A stretch of DNA of 64,000 nucleotides from Plasmodium malariae (Eukaryota > Apicomplexa > Aconoidasida > Haemosporida > Plasmodiidae). Position numbers and translations under genes: made by a program. This document shows, piece after piece, positions 12,782-24,433 of the stretch. The stretch lies in the NCBI RefSeq assembly GCF_900090045.1, contig NC_041788.1, positions 2,227,501 to 2,291,500 of the forward strand, given 5' to 3'. Positions within the stretch are counted from its first letter, which is position 1. The number at the start of each line of letters is the position of its first letter. The notes under the pieces are model-generated. The model saw nothing but the letters and a program-made list of their open reading frames with translations, made no database searches and was not told the origin of the DNA.

Positions 12782-13174
12782 TTGTTTTACGTAGAAAAGC
12801 CACACACGATTTTTACATTCATTGTTCTTGTTTATGTTTCATATGTTCGTACACATGTACATGTTTGTACGCTTTGTGCATGCGGTGCCTGTATGTGCAT
12901 GTAGAATGGTTGTAAATGTTAGGTTATGTTTACTTAGGCATACACGTATGTGGGTACTTATGTAGGTATTTACGCATATATATATATATATGCTTGTATA
13001 TATTCGAATACATGCATGCGCATGAGTACATGTAAACATATATGATGTGCATACATATATGTGCGCCCTCTATAGGCCGTTTTATCAATTTTTTACTTAC
13101 CTTTTAAATTTTACAAGAGATTTAAAAATTTTTTTTTTTGTTTTTTTTAATAAAAATACATGATTGTATGTACA

Positions 13175-13238
<64 letters not shown>

Positions 13239-14655
13239 CATATGTGTGAAGCTTTTTAAATAGTATTAAAAAAAATATGAAAAAATATTTTTTTTAAAAT
13301 GTAAAAAATTAAGAAGAAATAAAGTTACACACCACTGTCAATTTTTTACGTTTCTGGTTACTTTTATGTTATTCTTTTTTGAATAAACGTATGCATGTAT
13401 ATATGTATGTGTCTATGTACATATTTACGTATATGAAGCATCAGTAGTTGTATACCATTAAATGCTTGCGAGTTCTCATACTTAAGAAAACGTGCACACA
13501 TGTACTTGCACAAGTATGTACGTTTACGCACATACACACTTACGTTCTTACGTTCATACCTACATCCATATATATATCCATACGTATCTTCATTTATACA
13601 TATTCTTTTTACATTTCTTTTATTAATTTTTAGATGGAAAAAAATAAAATAAAAAATTTACAAAGATTTAAAAAAAATAATTTTTAAAGAAATTTTATTA
13701 GGATGATTTAAAAGAGAAAAAGCACAAAAATATAAAATCAAATTTTTTTTTTTTTTTTTTTGAAATAATTTTTTTTTTATTTTTAATAATAGTACTTTAA
13801 ATTAAATAAAAAAAAATAAACTTAATAAAAAAAAAATATATATATATATGCTTTAAAACAAAGGTTTTTAAATATACATAAACGATTTAAGCATACTTAA
13901 AAAAAAATATGAATTATTTTTTCGTATGTATATTTAAAGATATGCAGCAACTGTTTTTAGTCATAGAGCATTTGTCATGTATTTCTGCTGAATCTTGCTG
14001 AATCGTTTTACCATTTATTCATCCATTCATTCATTTTTCGTAAAAATTAATGTTTATCCTTATCGCACATGTGCGTATTGGAAAGAAGCAAATTTGTACG
14101 AGGATCCCCATTTGCCTGTGTGCGTAAATACATACCCATGTACAATACATATGTACCAACATGTACTTACATACATATAAGCATATATATGTGCATTTAT
14201 ATATATTCAAGTGTTTCCAATTTAAAAAAGGGAGTTTTTCTGCTAAGATACTGTAGCTGAGTGATAAGTCATAAATAATGTATGTATGTATGTATGTATG
14301 CATGTATGTCTATATTTTTCTGAAAGAAAATTTCATAACGTTCATTTACTGCTTTTATAAATTCTTATATTTGTGTAGAGAAAAATGAATACTCGAATTA
14401 TTTTCAAGTTTTCCTTTTTTTTTTTTTTTTTTTTTTCTGCTTAATTTTAAAAATAATACTTGTGAAACATCAGTTTTACGTGTTAATAAAAACAAAACAA
14501 AAATGGGTTTACAAATGTTTTGAAAATAAAACGGTCCAAATTTAAGTCTATATAAATGTACGTACTTACACTTACATATATACATCTTTTCAACTTATAC
14601 GGAAGTGTTAAAAGAATCTTTTGTTCATTATATACAATTTTCTTCAAATGAAAAA
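12782..14655. other. Intergenic region, ASF1 to heme lyase (convergent)
   Basis: About 1.9 kb between the 3' ends of two convergent genes. It holds an uninterrupted (AT)n tract at about 13177-13234, several poly(A)/poly(T) runs and a short TATG run at about 14279-14306. No supported coding region. Confidence 0.6.
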
Positions 14656-15455
14656 TCACCTGAACAATTCATATTTTTTTATATACTTAAAATAAAATTC
14701 ATAAAACGGGTAGCGTACCCGGTCCCATATATTTGAAAAGCTGTCCATTGCAGGCCTGACATCAATATATATCTACAAAAATATAAAAATAAAAATAAAA
14801 AATGAACATTAAAAAATTAACCAATTTTTGAGTTTTTGTTTTTGTTTTTGTTTTTGTTTTTCTTTAATCCATTATATTTGTTTCCTTGCATGTTAAGAAA
14901 TATTTTCTTGCTCCGTTAAAGTTAACAAGAGAATACGCAAAATATACGCATTAATGTAAACACATACACATACACATACCCATGTACGTATACATTTCTC
15001 CCTTTTTTAATTTACATTCTTATCATCGTTTATAGTTTCGTCGTTATAGTAGTCTAAAATGTATTTTACTTCAGTGCCGCACCGATTGATGTACCAGTCA
15101 TGTCTATCGAAGGGGCGTCCTAATCTGATATTTTCCCAGGCGAGAAAATTAAAAAAAACATGATAAAAGAATATAAATGTATGAGATAAAGGAACAGACA
15201 TTTCATCCTTTTGCCAATGCACAAACAAATGTAAAAAAAAAAAAAATTTCTAATTCAAATAAGTTGAGCTAATATGAAAAGAGAAGTATGCGTATGTTTA
15301 TTTTAGTAACATCCAGTTGTATATTTTTTGTTTATCACCTCGAAAAAAAACTTCTAAATTTTGCCTTGAACGTTAAATCATCAAATTTTCCAAGAAATCG
15401 TTGCAAGGTCACATGACTACATTTTCTATTAATTTCAAATGGAGCGTATATAAAC

Positions 15456-15486
<31 letters not shown>

Positions 15487-16507
15487 TGTATGTATGTATG
15501 TATGTATGTATGTATGTATGTATGTATGTATGTATGTATGTATGTATGTATGTATGTATGTATGTATGTATGTATGTATGTATGTATGTATGTATGTATG
15601 TATGTATGTATGTATGTATGTATGTATGTATGTATGTATATAGGGGATATATTTTACGTGTGCATATGTGTACTTCATATGAACACTTAAAAAAGGTTAG
15701 AATTAAATGCAACGAAATGTGATACAAAAAGTTTTAAATGCACATGCTTTTTAGAGGGTCAAATGGGCAAAAAAAAAAAAAAAAATCAGAGAAAGGAGCA
15801 AAGGAAATGGCAAATGCGTAAAGAAGTATATACATGTATATATGCGCTTATTTATGTAGAATGCACTACTGTACGCGGGTATACATACATACGCATAAGC
15901 TTGGTTACTTTTTGTGCATGTGCTCATATTTTAGTATGTGCTTCCATGATTCCTCGTTAACTTCATTATGAACATTGACAACAGCGTCAATGTAATTTAT
16001 ATCAATGTCCTTATTCTTTCTTAGTAAGGAATTGTAAAATTGTTGAGGTGACGGATATAACCAATATTCTTTATTATTTTTAGGAATAGATGAAACGTCC
16101 CTCTTTTTATTTAATGATAGATCACAATTTCCTTTTAATGCATAGTTTGGTATTTCTGGCATCATATTACTTTCATTAATTTCTAAAATAAATAAACAGT
16201 ACAAAACGTATGAATGGCCATGAGCATACATCCAAAGACATATGACTCATACTCACAAACATATACAGTACATGCATGCAATATGTATGTACAGTATATA
16301 TATGTACTTTGTATGTTCTTGCATCCATTTATGTATACATGTGAACCGATCTAATATATTCTCCTTTCAATTGACATTCATGCAAATTCTTAAGTGCAGC
16401 TTACCACTTTCCAGAATTGTCAAATCACCTGACTTTTTGAGTTTTGCTGGACATTTTTCTCTTTCGTCATTTTTGTCTACAACACTTGCAACACTTATAT
16501 TCTGCAT
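14656..16507 (-). CDS. HCCS: Cytochrome c heme lyase (holocytochrome c synthase)
   Basis: Five exons on the minus strand: 16405-16507, 15909-16182, 15339-15425, 15016-15124 and 14656-14772. They total 690 bases, 229 residues, with all GT/AG borders and phases agreeing. The enzyme attaches heme to apocytochrome c in the mitochondrial intermembrane space. Exon 1 has the Cys-Pro heme-regulatory motif (EKCPAK, residues 17-22). Exon 2 has [18 protein letters not shown] and [17 protein letters not shown]. Exon 3 has [11 protein letters not shown]. Exon 4 has [19 protein letters not shown] with the conserved His. Exon 5 has [17 protein letters not shown] stop codon lies in frame upstream of the chosen ATG. 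Cytochrome c1 heme lyase is a close paralogue and cannot be excluded by eye. Intron 2 is filled by a TATG microsatellite. Confidence 0.93.
15457..15638. repeat. (TATG)n microsatellite, about 45 units
   Basis: Nearly perfect TATG (CATA on the other strand) repeat of about 182 bp, lying wholly within intron 2 (15426-15908) of the heme lyase gene. It keeps every frame open on both strands, giving false Met-Tyr-Val-Cys and Tyr-Ile-His-Thr proteins. Confidence 0.97.
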
Positions 16508-16576
16508 ATTTTTTGTACCCCCTCTTATTGTTAAAATTTATCGGCCCTCTAGTTCTTCCCACTATTTCAACGTTGA

Positions 16577-16722
16577 TTTCTGCTTCTATTTCTGCTTCTA
16601 TTTCTGCTTCTATGTCTGCTTCTATGTCTGCTTCTATGTCTGCTTCTATTTCTGCTTCTATGTCTGCTTCTATGTCTGCTTCTATATCTGCATCTATGTC
16701 TGCTTCTATATCTGTTTATAGT
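16577..16722. repeat. Minisatellite, 12 bp unit (tctgcttctatt/g)
   Basis: About twelve copies of tctgcttctatt, tctgcttctatg or tctgcttctata. The block lies about 70 bases upstream of the heme lyase ATG, so it could be in the 5' leader. On the minus strand it would read Glu-Ala-Asp-Ile, but stops bound that frame and it is out of frame with the heme lyase start. Confidence 0.88.
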
Positions 16723-18170
16723 TGCGCTTCTATTTCACCGCCTCTTTTGATGTATTCAATTGATATATATCCCCTTTTCAAGATTCTTTTATTTTTCTTC
16801 TCGATTTTTTAGGATATATTTTTTGAGTCATTTTATCACCACATTTCCTCCGCTTAATTAACGCAAACAATTTTTCTAAGTTACTATTTACACCCTTACT
16901 ATTCCCTAAAATATGCGGTAGAGGCAGTTATATCCACAATGTAGAGCTAAAAGGTTATGCAATGGGATCGATGTACGTTCTTACATACATACGAGCATAC
17001 GCGCGCATACATATGCATTTGCTTATATAAAGCATATGGCGTTTGTTTGTTTTTTTTTTTTTTTTTTTTAATGTGGCACTTTCACACGCGTTAATTAAAA
17101 TTATAACAAAGCGGGGGCAAATCTTTTCTTCTTTATTATTTTTGAGAAAGCTTCAGTATATACATATCATCAATTAAATTTGCCAGTTCTTGTATACGAG
17201 GTAGGAGCAACCATATTCAGATTTTCATAATCAAACATGAAGCATGTTGCAATTTTTTTTTTTTTTTTTTTATTCACATCCAAGAAGGTAAGAAAATAAA
17301 AAATTGAAACATTTCTTTTCTACATAATATTTTTTTTGTATTTCTTTAAGTACTCGCTTTTTTTTTTTTTTTTTTTTTATTCCTAGTGTAATCAATTATT
17401 TTTCTGTCAAAATTGATTGCTATACAAATTAGGTAAAAAGAAAAAAAAAAAAAAAAAAAAAGATTAAATAAAAATATATGCTCTTGAGAGGATTTAAAAT
17501 TTTAGGAAGTCAACAAATTACATGCAGTTACATAAATAAGGACTTTTATTTTGTGTATTTGAAAAATTCGGAAAATCATTAAAAGGTTGTAAACAGTAAT
17601 AATGAAATTTTTCAACATGTAAAAATAATTACAAAAAAAAGGAAGTAATAGAAATAGGGAAGAAATAAAAAAAAAATAGCAAATAATGCAGTAAAAAAAA
17701 ATGCGAATTATAAAATAAAAAGAAGTGTAAAATATGAACAAAATTGAAAAAGATAACAAACAGGTAACATACTAATAACAAATAGCGAATTAAGAATAAC
17801 GAATAACCAATAACGAATAACCAATAACGAATAACGAGTAATACGTAACAGAATAAAATCAAACTTTCAAATCAGAAGTTAGATACCTTTAATAGGATTA
17901 GCATATATAATTACAAAAAAAAAGGGGAAAGAAGGAACCAATAAAATATTATAATTGGTCAACCATCTCCGATGCCCCATAGATGCGTGCATACCATGGC
18001 AACGTTCTTGAAAAGAGATACTTCCCACACGCGCATATCCACGTGCGTATAATCGCACACGTATAAGCGCCCACATATAAGCATATACATATAAGCATAT
18101 ACAAATATGCATATACATATTTTCACATCTATGTATACACAAACATATACACAAACATATACACATAAAA

Positions 18171-18326
18171 ATGACTATACAGAATAACGAGCTTGTTTTA
18201 GGCGCTGAAATGCTAAAAGGTGTTATAGAATAAAACAACGAAATATGTATATTTATTCGTCTAACTGCGAAATGCGGCCAAAGGTGCGGGTTGGGGGAAC
18301 CCCATATCCCACTCGCAGTTACATAA
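18171..18326 (+). ncRNA. Candidate H/ACA-type small RNA
   Basis: Hairpin 1 has a lower stem ctatac (18175-18180) with gttatag (18222-18228). An ANANNA match (ATAAAA, 18230-18235) follows. Hairpin 2 has a perfect lower stem AACTGCGA (18263-18270) / TCGCAGTT (18313-18320), an upper stem GGGTT / AACCC (18288-18292 / 18298-18302), and large unpaired pockets between. ACA at 18321-18323 follows the second stem directly. This is the hairpin-hinge-hairpin-ACA plan of box H/ACA guide RNAs. The hinge is longer than usual and no target was tested. GC content is well above the flanks. It could instead be an unrelated structured element. Confidence 0.32.
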
Positions 18327-18391
18327 AAAAGTTATTTAAATGAAGCATGTTATACGAATTGTATCAGATGAAACTTATCAAACGAAGCATA

Positions 18392-21300
18392 TTAAACACC
18401 GTCTGGATTTTTTCTCCTTTTCAGGTGAACTTCAACATTTCTATCCCTGCAGTATGATAAGACAATCTCCCTGTTAACATTCAACTTGCAATCTATTAGA
18501 TGTTTTTTTAAAATACTGTATTCTATTTTCTTCTCCTCCATTACACTTGTATATATAACTTCGTCCACAGTAATAGCCTCGTCTATTCGTTCAAAGAGAG
18601 CTTTCAATTCCATCATTTTTATTTTGCTTCTCATATGATTTATGTAATCCTCTTGTAATTTATCTTTTTCCCTATTCAATAAATCATCATTTAAGTACGT
18701 ACAATTATTATGATAGGAATCATCCTTTCTATGTGTGTAAAATTTTTCGTTATGAAAACTTAGCATGTCTATGTTCACCCTATTATCCTTAATATTGCAT
18801 TTTTTGCTAGTATATACACTATTTGTTTTTTGGCAATGGAAATAATTTTCATTTTCAAATTTATTTAAAGAAGACATGTGTTGAGTAATGTTATCCTTCT
18901 GTAATTCTACTTCATCACTAGAAAGAGCTATTTCCTTGATGGTATTCTCTTTTGCTAATTTATCCTTTTCTTCATTTAAATAATTCTGTATTTTTATCAG
19001 TTCGTTAATTAGTATTTTTCTCGACAGCCTTTTGTTCTTAAGACCAAAAAATTCCATCAATCCTTCTAGTACTGCATTATGTGCTTTATTTATGTCAATA
19101 TTTAAAATGGACATTGCCCCTTTTTTTTTGTCTTTTTTTCTCTCTTCTTCTTCGTCCTCGTTCGTTTCGCTTTTCATTCCACCCACTTCTTTACCTTCTT
19201 CGTTTGTGATATCAATCCTATTTCTGCACATCTCTTCGTTATTTTGAAAGACGTATATACTCTTATCTTTTTTTCTTGAATCATTGGAATCTAGTTCATA
19301 TGTTTTTATATTTGTTTTCTCCTCTTCATACATTTTGTCATTTCTACCTTCTGATATAGTAGAACAACATTCGATATTATGTTTATCAGATGTATTAATG
19401 TGTGCACTTATTTTGAAACAACCTTTGTTTAAACTAGCAGTATCCTTTATAGTTGTTTTTTTTATCTTATCCTTGTTAGTATTTACATTCCTTATATACA
19501 CATCATATGGTAATGTATCATACTTTTCTAGAATTATAGTTTCAGGATTTGATAAGTCCTTAGGGGTATGTTTTGCATTATAAGCACTTAAGTTATCATA
19601 GTAATGTGTATTACAAAAATGATTAGTGTTTGGCCATGCTTTTGCAATTTTTTCCTCATGTTTACACTCATTTTTAAAGCTATACTTATTTATAAACTCG
19701 CTTCTATTTGTGAAACCCTCCTCAAAGGGGTGCCCTTCACTTCCCTCTTCATCTATAACAATGTGCTCACAATTTTTTTCATCATGCATTTTGTTTTTAC
19801 TTTGACTCCTACCACTACTTCCATTCATACCACTACTTCCATTCAAACCACTACTTCCATTCATACCACTACTTCCATTCATACCACTACTTCCATTCAT
19901 ACCACTACTTCCATTCATACCACTACTTCCATTCATACCACTACTTCCATTCATACCACTACTTCCATTCATACCACTACTTCCATTCATACCACTACTT
20001 CTATTCGTACAATCACTCCCTTCACACGACTTGAAACTTCCATAATCGTCATTCGATGAAATAACATATAATCCTTTACATCTAGTAAAGCTTTCACCCG
20101 TATTTACATTGTAACATTTGTTTTCTTCATTTGAGCAATTTTCATTTTCAACATTGCAATTCATGTTGTCATTACTGCTGCTCCTGCTGTTGTTGTTTGC
20201 ACCTCTACTACACGTTAATGGGGTGTAGTTGCCCTCAAACTTATCGCTGCACATATATTTTTTCTTTTTATTACCATTACTAATTTTTTGTTCTCTTAAG
20301 GAAAGATCTGAGACAATGACTTCATCAAGGTGCCCTCCTCTTCGCATATCACTTGGGCATGGTTTTCTTCTACACACATTTTTCTTGGCGCCCTTTTTGT
20401 ATACACCCTGTTCATTGTATTCTAGTTTACTGTTCTGTACATCATCTCTAATTAATTGATTACTTTCTATATTTAACACACTGTTCTCCTGACCTGTACA
20501 TATATTCTTGTTATTTATAAACACGTCAGAAATTTCTTCTACGGATATATCATAATTTTTTACATATGATGAGTCAATGTTTGTACCCTTATGTATTTCT
20601 TCCTTTCCTTGTAGATTATATATGCTCACATTTTCTCCTCCACTTTTTCCATTTTTGCAATTATCTTTATTAACTTTGTACTCACTTGTAGTTACGTTTC
20701 CACCTCCGTTATGATATGCCAGATGATTCTTTCGACCATTAACTCCTTCTTGTTCTTTATTCATCCTGTTTCCATTTTTAAAAATATTGTTCGATGTTGT
20801 TCCAGTATTATTAACCTCCATTTTGTTATATGTGCTTAAATTCTTATAAGAGTGTATTTCTTTTTCACATGTTTGTTGATCCTCATCATTACAACTTGAA
20901 ATTTCGTATACTTCTTTATCATCTACTAGTTTGTTAAAATGTGTTGTAGGATTATTCTCTTTAGAACTATAATCATTGGACAAAGAAAAAATTTCATTCC
21001 GATTACATTTATCAGGGCATTCAACCAGTTTACTATCATTTGAACATAAGATACCCGACCTATTTTCACATTCTTTTAGCCAATTAGCATTTTTGGAATT
21101 CCCATCAATTGCACATTCATTATTTTCACCTTCATCATATGCATCTTTATCATCTATACCATCATCTGCTTCTTCATTTACATTTTCATCATCTATACCA
21201 TCATCTGCTTCTTCATTTACACTTTCATCATATTCATCTTCATCTACACCTCCACTGTCTCTACATTCATGACCATCATTTTTCAGAATAGCAGCTTTAT

Positions 21301-22885
21301 TATCAAGATAACACAGTGACGAATGTTTCTTCCTCGAAATGTCTAGCATTCCCTCAAACGACTTAACATTATATGACTTATAACTTTTATGGTTACTTGT
21401 TTCTTCTAATTTTTCGGTCCATTTAGTAGTAGTATCATCTTTTTTTTCATAGTAAATATAAACAGTATCAAATGAGACTATCTCATTATTTACTATTACA
21501 TTCTTCTCTATACAGTATTGAGATAACTTATATAATGAACACTGACTTTTTAAAAAATTTAAATCTTCCTTATGCGAATTGACAGGCAATACGTGATTTG
21601 TTGTTTTGTCTTTCTGTTCTTCCTTCTGTCCTTCTATTGCTATATCTTTTGTTACGTCTTTCTGTTCTTCTTTTTGTCCTTCTGCTAGGTTTTTTGCTAC
21701 CTCCTTCTGTTCTTCTTTCTGCCCTTTCGTAGATGTAGTTGACTGAGGAGCACCCTCATTAAAATTGTTTAACATCATAATAAGATTCATCAGTTTTGAA
21801 TTTAACTGTTCTCCATTGTTATTACATGCATTGTATAAATCTAGTTTTAACAAGCTCATAAAGATGGGGCAAAAATTATTATTTTCAAAAAAACCACCAG
21901 GAATTATTACTTTGTTGAAAACTTTACTCATTAAATCGTCTTTTTTCTTTTTGTCTTCTTTTATTAATAGAACCTTCTTCAACATATCTAACAAGTATTT
22001 TATATCCTTTTCTATAGAATTATTTTTGCACTCCATTTTAAGGTTTTCCACAAGGTTAATCTCACATGAATGAATGTCATCCTTTTTGAAGCTCCTAGAG
22101 CTTTTGTTTCCATTGCAGCTATTGCTACTGCTTCCATTACTTCCATTACTTCCACTACTTCCGCTACTGCCGCTACTGCCGCTATTGCCACTATTGCCGC
22201 TATTACCGCTACTAGCGCTATTTCCACTATTTGCGCTACCACCAGTAGTGTCTTTCCCCCTGTCCATTTCGTTCCCATCAGACTGGCTGAAACAAATGTT
22301 ATCTTCACAATGCAAATCTTTTTCGACATTGGTATTACAACCATGTAATACTAAGTTATTATGTGTGGTTGTACCACCTTCTGTTATGTTATTATTTGGA
22401 AAACAAGTATCGATTCTAAGAGAACTATCAACATGCTGTGAAGAAGAGTTTACATCATGATGACTGTTAATTAAATTTTTATATAATTCATAATTCATAA
22501 AATTCGGTGCGTTTGTTGAATTTAGATTTAAATCTATCATACATTTTTGTAAACAATCCATTAGATACGATTCTTGTATTTTGTATGCTCTTATTTTATT
22601 TTTAACTCTTAATAATTTCCTTATTATATTTTTATAAAATTCATATAACGATTCTTTATCTTTTGGTTTTTTGAGCCACACTGGTACTTTAATGTTATTT
22701 TTCCATCTCTGAATATCATTATAAAAGTAAATATCACTCTCACTACTTGAAGTATTGCATGCTTTTTTCAATTTTTCTTTTTTTCTTTCCCTTTTATTAC
22801 AATTGTTACTTAACCTTTTTCCTTTTGTGTCCTTTTTGACTTTGCCCTTATTTTTCACAACGTTGTTCGCCCTACTTTTACCCAT
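18392..22885 (-). CDS. Conserved-looking protein of unknown function, 1497 aa
   Basis: Single minus-strand exon. I start it at the ATG at 22885 (MGKSRANNV) because the open frame upstream only translates an AT microsatellite. The N-terminus is basic (residues 1-45), then comes a helical stretch with WLKKPKDKESLYEFYKNIIR at about 80-105. Low-complexity blocks follow: Ser/Gly/Asn (about 215-262), EGQKEEQK repeats (about 382-430), acidic repeats (EEADDGID, about 545-585) and eleven MNGSSG-type hexapeptides (about 963-1027). The last 250 residues look globular and helical (AVLEGLMEFFGLKNKRLSRK; LFERIDEAITVDEVIYTS), so conserved ends appear joined by variable sequence. I recognise no family and assign no function. 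It may be nuclear given the basic N-terminus, which is speculative. Confidence 0.88.
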   Translation of the reverse strand: MGKSRANNVVKNKGKVKKDTKGKRLSNNCNKRERKKEKLKKACNTSSSESDIYFYNDIQRWKNNIKVPVWLKKPKDKESLYEFYKNIIRKLLRVKNKIRAYKIQESYLMDCLQKCMIDLNLNSTNAPNFMNYELYKNLINSHHDVNSSSQHVDSSLRIDTCFPNNNITEGGTTTHNNLVLHGCNTNVEKDLHCEDNICFSQSDGNEMDRGKDTTGGSANSGNSASSGNSGNSGNSGSSGSSGSSGSNGSNGSSSNSCNGNKSSRSFKKDDIHSCEINLVENLKMECKNNSIEKDIKYLLDMLKKVLLIKEDKKKKDDLMSKVFNKVIIPGGFFENNNFCPIFMSLLKLDLYNACNNNGEQLNSKLMNLIMMLNNFNEGAPQSTTSTKGQKEEQKEVAKNLAEGQKEEQKDVTKDIAIEGQKEEQKDKTTNHVLPVNSHKEDLNFLKSQCSLYKLSQYCIEKNVIVNNEIVSFDTVYIYYEKKDDTTTKWTEKLEETSNHKSYKSYNVKSFEGMLDISRKKHSSLCYLDNKAAILKNDGHECRDSGGVDEDEYDESVNEEADDGIDDENVNEEADDGIDDKDAYDEGENNECAIDGNSKNANWLKECENRSGILCSNDSKLVECPDKCNRNEIFSLSNDYSSKENNPTTHFNKLVDDKEVYEISSCNDEDQQTCEKEIHSYKNLSTYNKMEVNNTGTTSNNIFKNGNRMNKEQEGVNGRKNHLAYHNGGGNVTTSEYKVNKDNCKNGKSGGENVSIYNLQGKEEIHKGTNIDSSYVKNYDISVEEISDVFINNKNICTGQENSVLNIESNQLIRDDVQNSKLEYNEQGVYKKGAKKNVCRRKPCPSDMRRGGHLDEVIVSDLSLREQKISNGNKKKKYMCSDKFEGNYTPLTCSRGANNNSRSSSNDNMNCNVENENCSNEENKCYNVNTGESFTRCKGLYVISSNDDYGSFKSCEGSDCTNRSSGMNGSSGMNGSSGMNGSSGMNGSSGMNGSSGMNGSSGMNGSSGMNGSSGLNGSSGMNGSSGRSQSKNKMHDEKNCEHIVIDEEGSEGHPFEEGFTNRSEFINKYSFKNECKHEEKIAKAWPNTNHFCNTHYYDNLSAYNAKHTPKDLSNPETIILEKYDTLPYDVYIRNVNTNKDKIKKTTIKDTASLNKGCFKISAHINTSDKHNIECCSTISEGRNDKMYEEEKTNIKTYELDSNDSRKKDKSIYVFQNNEEMCRNRIDITNEEGKEVGGMKSETNEDEEEERKKDKKKGAMSILNIDINKAHNAVLEGLMEFFGLKNKRLSRKILINELIKIQNYLNEEKDKLAKENTIKEIALSSDEVELQKDNITQHMSSLNKFENENYFHCQKTNSVYTSKKCNIKDNRVNIDMLSFHNEKFYTHRKDDSYHNNCTYLNDDLLNREKDKLQEDYINHMRSKIKMMELKALFERIDEAITVDEVIYTSVMEEKKIEYSILKKHLIDCKLNVNREIVLSYCRDRNVEVHLKRRKNPDGV
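19812..20000 (-). repeat. 18-bp coding repeat, MNGSSG hexapeptides
   Basis: About ten to eleven tandem copies of acttccattcataccact on the plus strand, coding for MNGSSG on the minus strand inside the 1497-residue protein. Copies are nearly identical apart from one with Leu and a diverged last copy, suggesting recent expansion. Confidence 0.92.
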
Positions 22886-22929
22886 TTGTGCGCAAATATA
22901 AATATATATACGTAAATGGGAAAGTATAT

Positions 22930-22974
<45 letters not shown>

Positions 22975-24402
22975 CGTATATGTATATGTACATGTAAAAA
23001 TATACATACATATAGTCTTTTCTTTAATAACAAATAGGTATAGCACATCACACGTATTACTACTCAAATACTTGGTTAGATATAACCGAATCGACAGAAT
23101 GAAGTACTAACTGTGTGTCCTTATAGTTTCGTTCTTCTTTTTAAAATGAGGTTGATACTCGCTAATTTATTGTTGGTCATTTTAGTAATACACTTTCATC
23201 ATTTCTTGTAATATGCAAAACGGACGGATCAGCATATAATATTTCTTCTATTAAAATAAAATGTGTTACAACATAATAGGATGCAATGGAAAGTGATACA
23301 TTGGAAAGTGATACAATGGAAAGTGATACATTGGAAAGTGATACAATGGAAAGTGATACAATGGAATGTGATACAATGGAAAGTGATACAATGGAAAGTG
23401 ATACATTGGAAAGTGATACAATGGAAAGTGATACAATGGAATGTGATACAATGGAAAGTGATACAATGGAATGTGATACAATGGAATATAATATGATATA
23501 ATAAAATATAACATAACAAAATAATATTTAACAAAATACAATAAAATAAAAGAGATCTTTCGACGCAATCCTAGTTTTATAAACGCGATTGCGGGATATT
23601 TCTAAATTTTTCTTCTCAAACGACACGCAAAGTTACATAATAATATATATTTGGTGAAATTTAAAATGAGCGCAGTTTTCACTAATGTATGCCCTTTTAG
23701 TAATAATAAAAATAAAATAAAATACATACATGCATACATATATTCATGCATAATATACATATATATAAAGATGTACATTACTTTGTAGTGGCAAATACCA
23801 TTTATTTAACATAATTCACCGTTTGTATCTTATTAGGTGGGAAAAAAAAATATATATTTATATTAACATTTAATAAATTACGCCCTAAAAGAAATATAAA
23901 TTTTCTGAACATATCATCCGTTACATATAGAGGCAAAATAGCATAATCCAACTGAAAATGCAATAATTTATACATGGAAACATAGCAAAAAAGAATTGCA
24001 TTACAATACTTTATTTAGACAATTAGTTCGGGGTTTTTACTGATTAACTGATTTATTTTTCTCTATTTTGTACTTTATTTTTTCAGCCCTTTATTTCATC
24101 GTTTATTATTATATTTTATGTTTTGTGCTTCCTATTTTTTTTTTTTTTTTCCCTTACGTGGTCATAAATAAATTCAAAAAAAGTAAAAATATATGAACAA
24201 AGTTGGCCAAAATGATAAAATTAGCTGTTTTCGAATGAGTTTTTTTTTTTTTTTTTTTTTTTTATTTATATCCCTTTTTAACGTGTGTGTATGTTTATGT
24301 GTATGTGTGTGTATAATTTATGCAAAATGTATAGTAATACATAAAAAGAGTTGTATGTTCACGAGAAAAAAAAAAAAAAAAAAAAGAGAGAAAGATAGAA
24401 AG

Positions 24403-24433
<31 letters not shown>

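Larger units (their letters stand above)
16508..18391. other. Intergenic region upstream of heme lyase
   Basis: No supported protein gene. It contains a 12-bp minisatellite (16577-16722), poly(T) runs near 17049-17070, 17252-17270 and 17360-17378, a poly(A) run near 17442-17461, a degenerate taacgaataacca repeat at about 17770-17850, and a less AT-rich stretch at 17943-18330 with strong predicted secondary structure (see separate entry). Confidence 0.55.

Noticed and set aside
15401..15722. Overlapping frames on both strands reading MYVC and YIHT repeats
   Set aside because: They are translations of the TATG microsatellite inside the heme lyase intron.
17879..18238. 119-residue minus-strand frame
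   Set aside because: Mostly Cys/Ile/Tyr translation of CATATA repeats; only its ends overlap the structured island reported separately.
19804..20000. CRISPR-like direct repeats here and in other minisatellites
   Set aside because: Units are contiguous without unique spacers and the genome is eukaryotic; this one encodes hexapeptides.
23286..23501. A 71-residue MESDT/LESDT repeat protein
   Set aside because: The 15-bp minisatellite keeps frames open on both strands; no flanking coding context or start signal.
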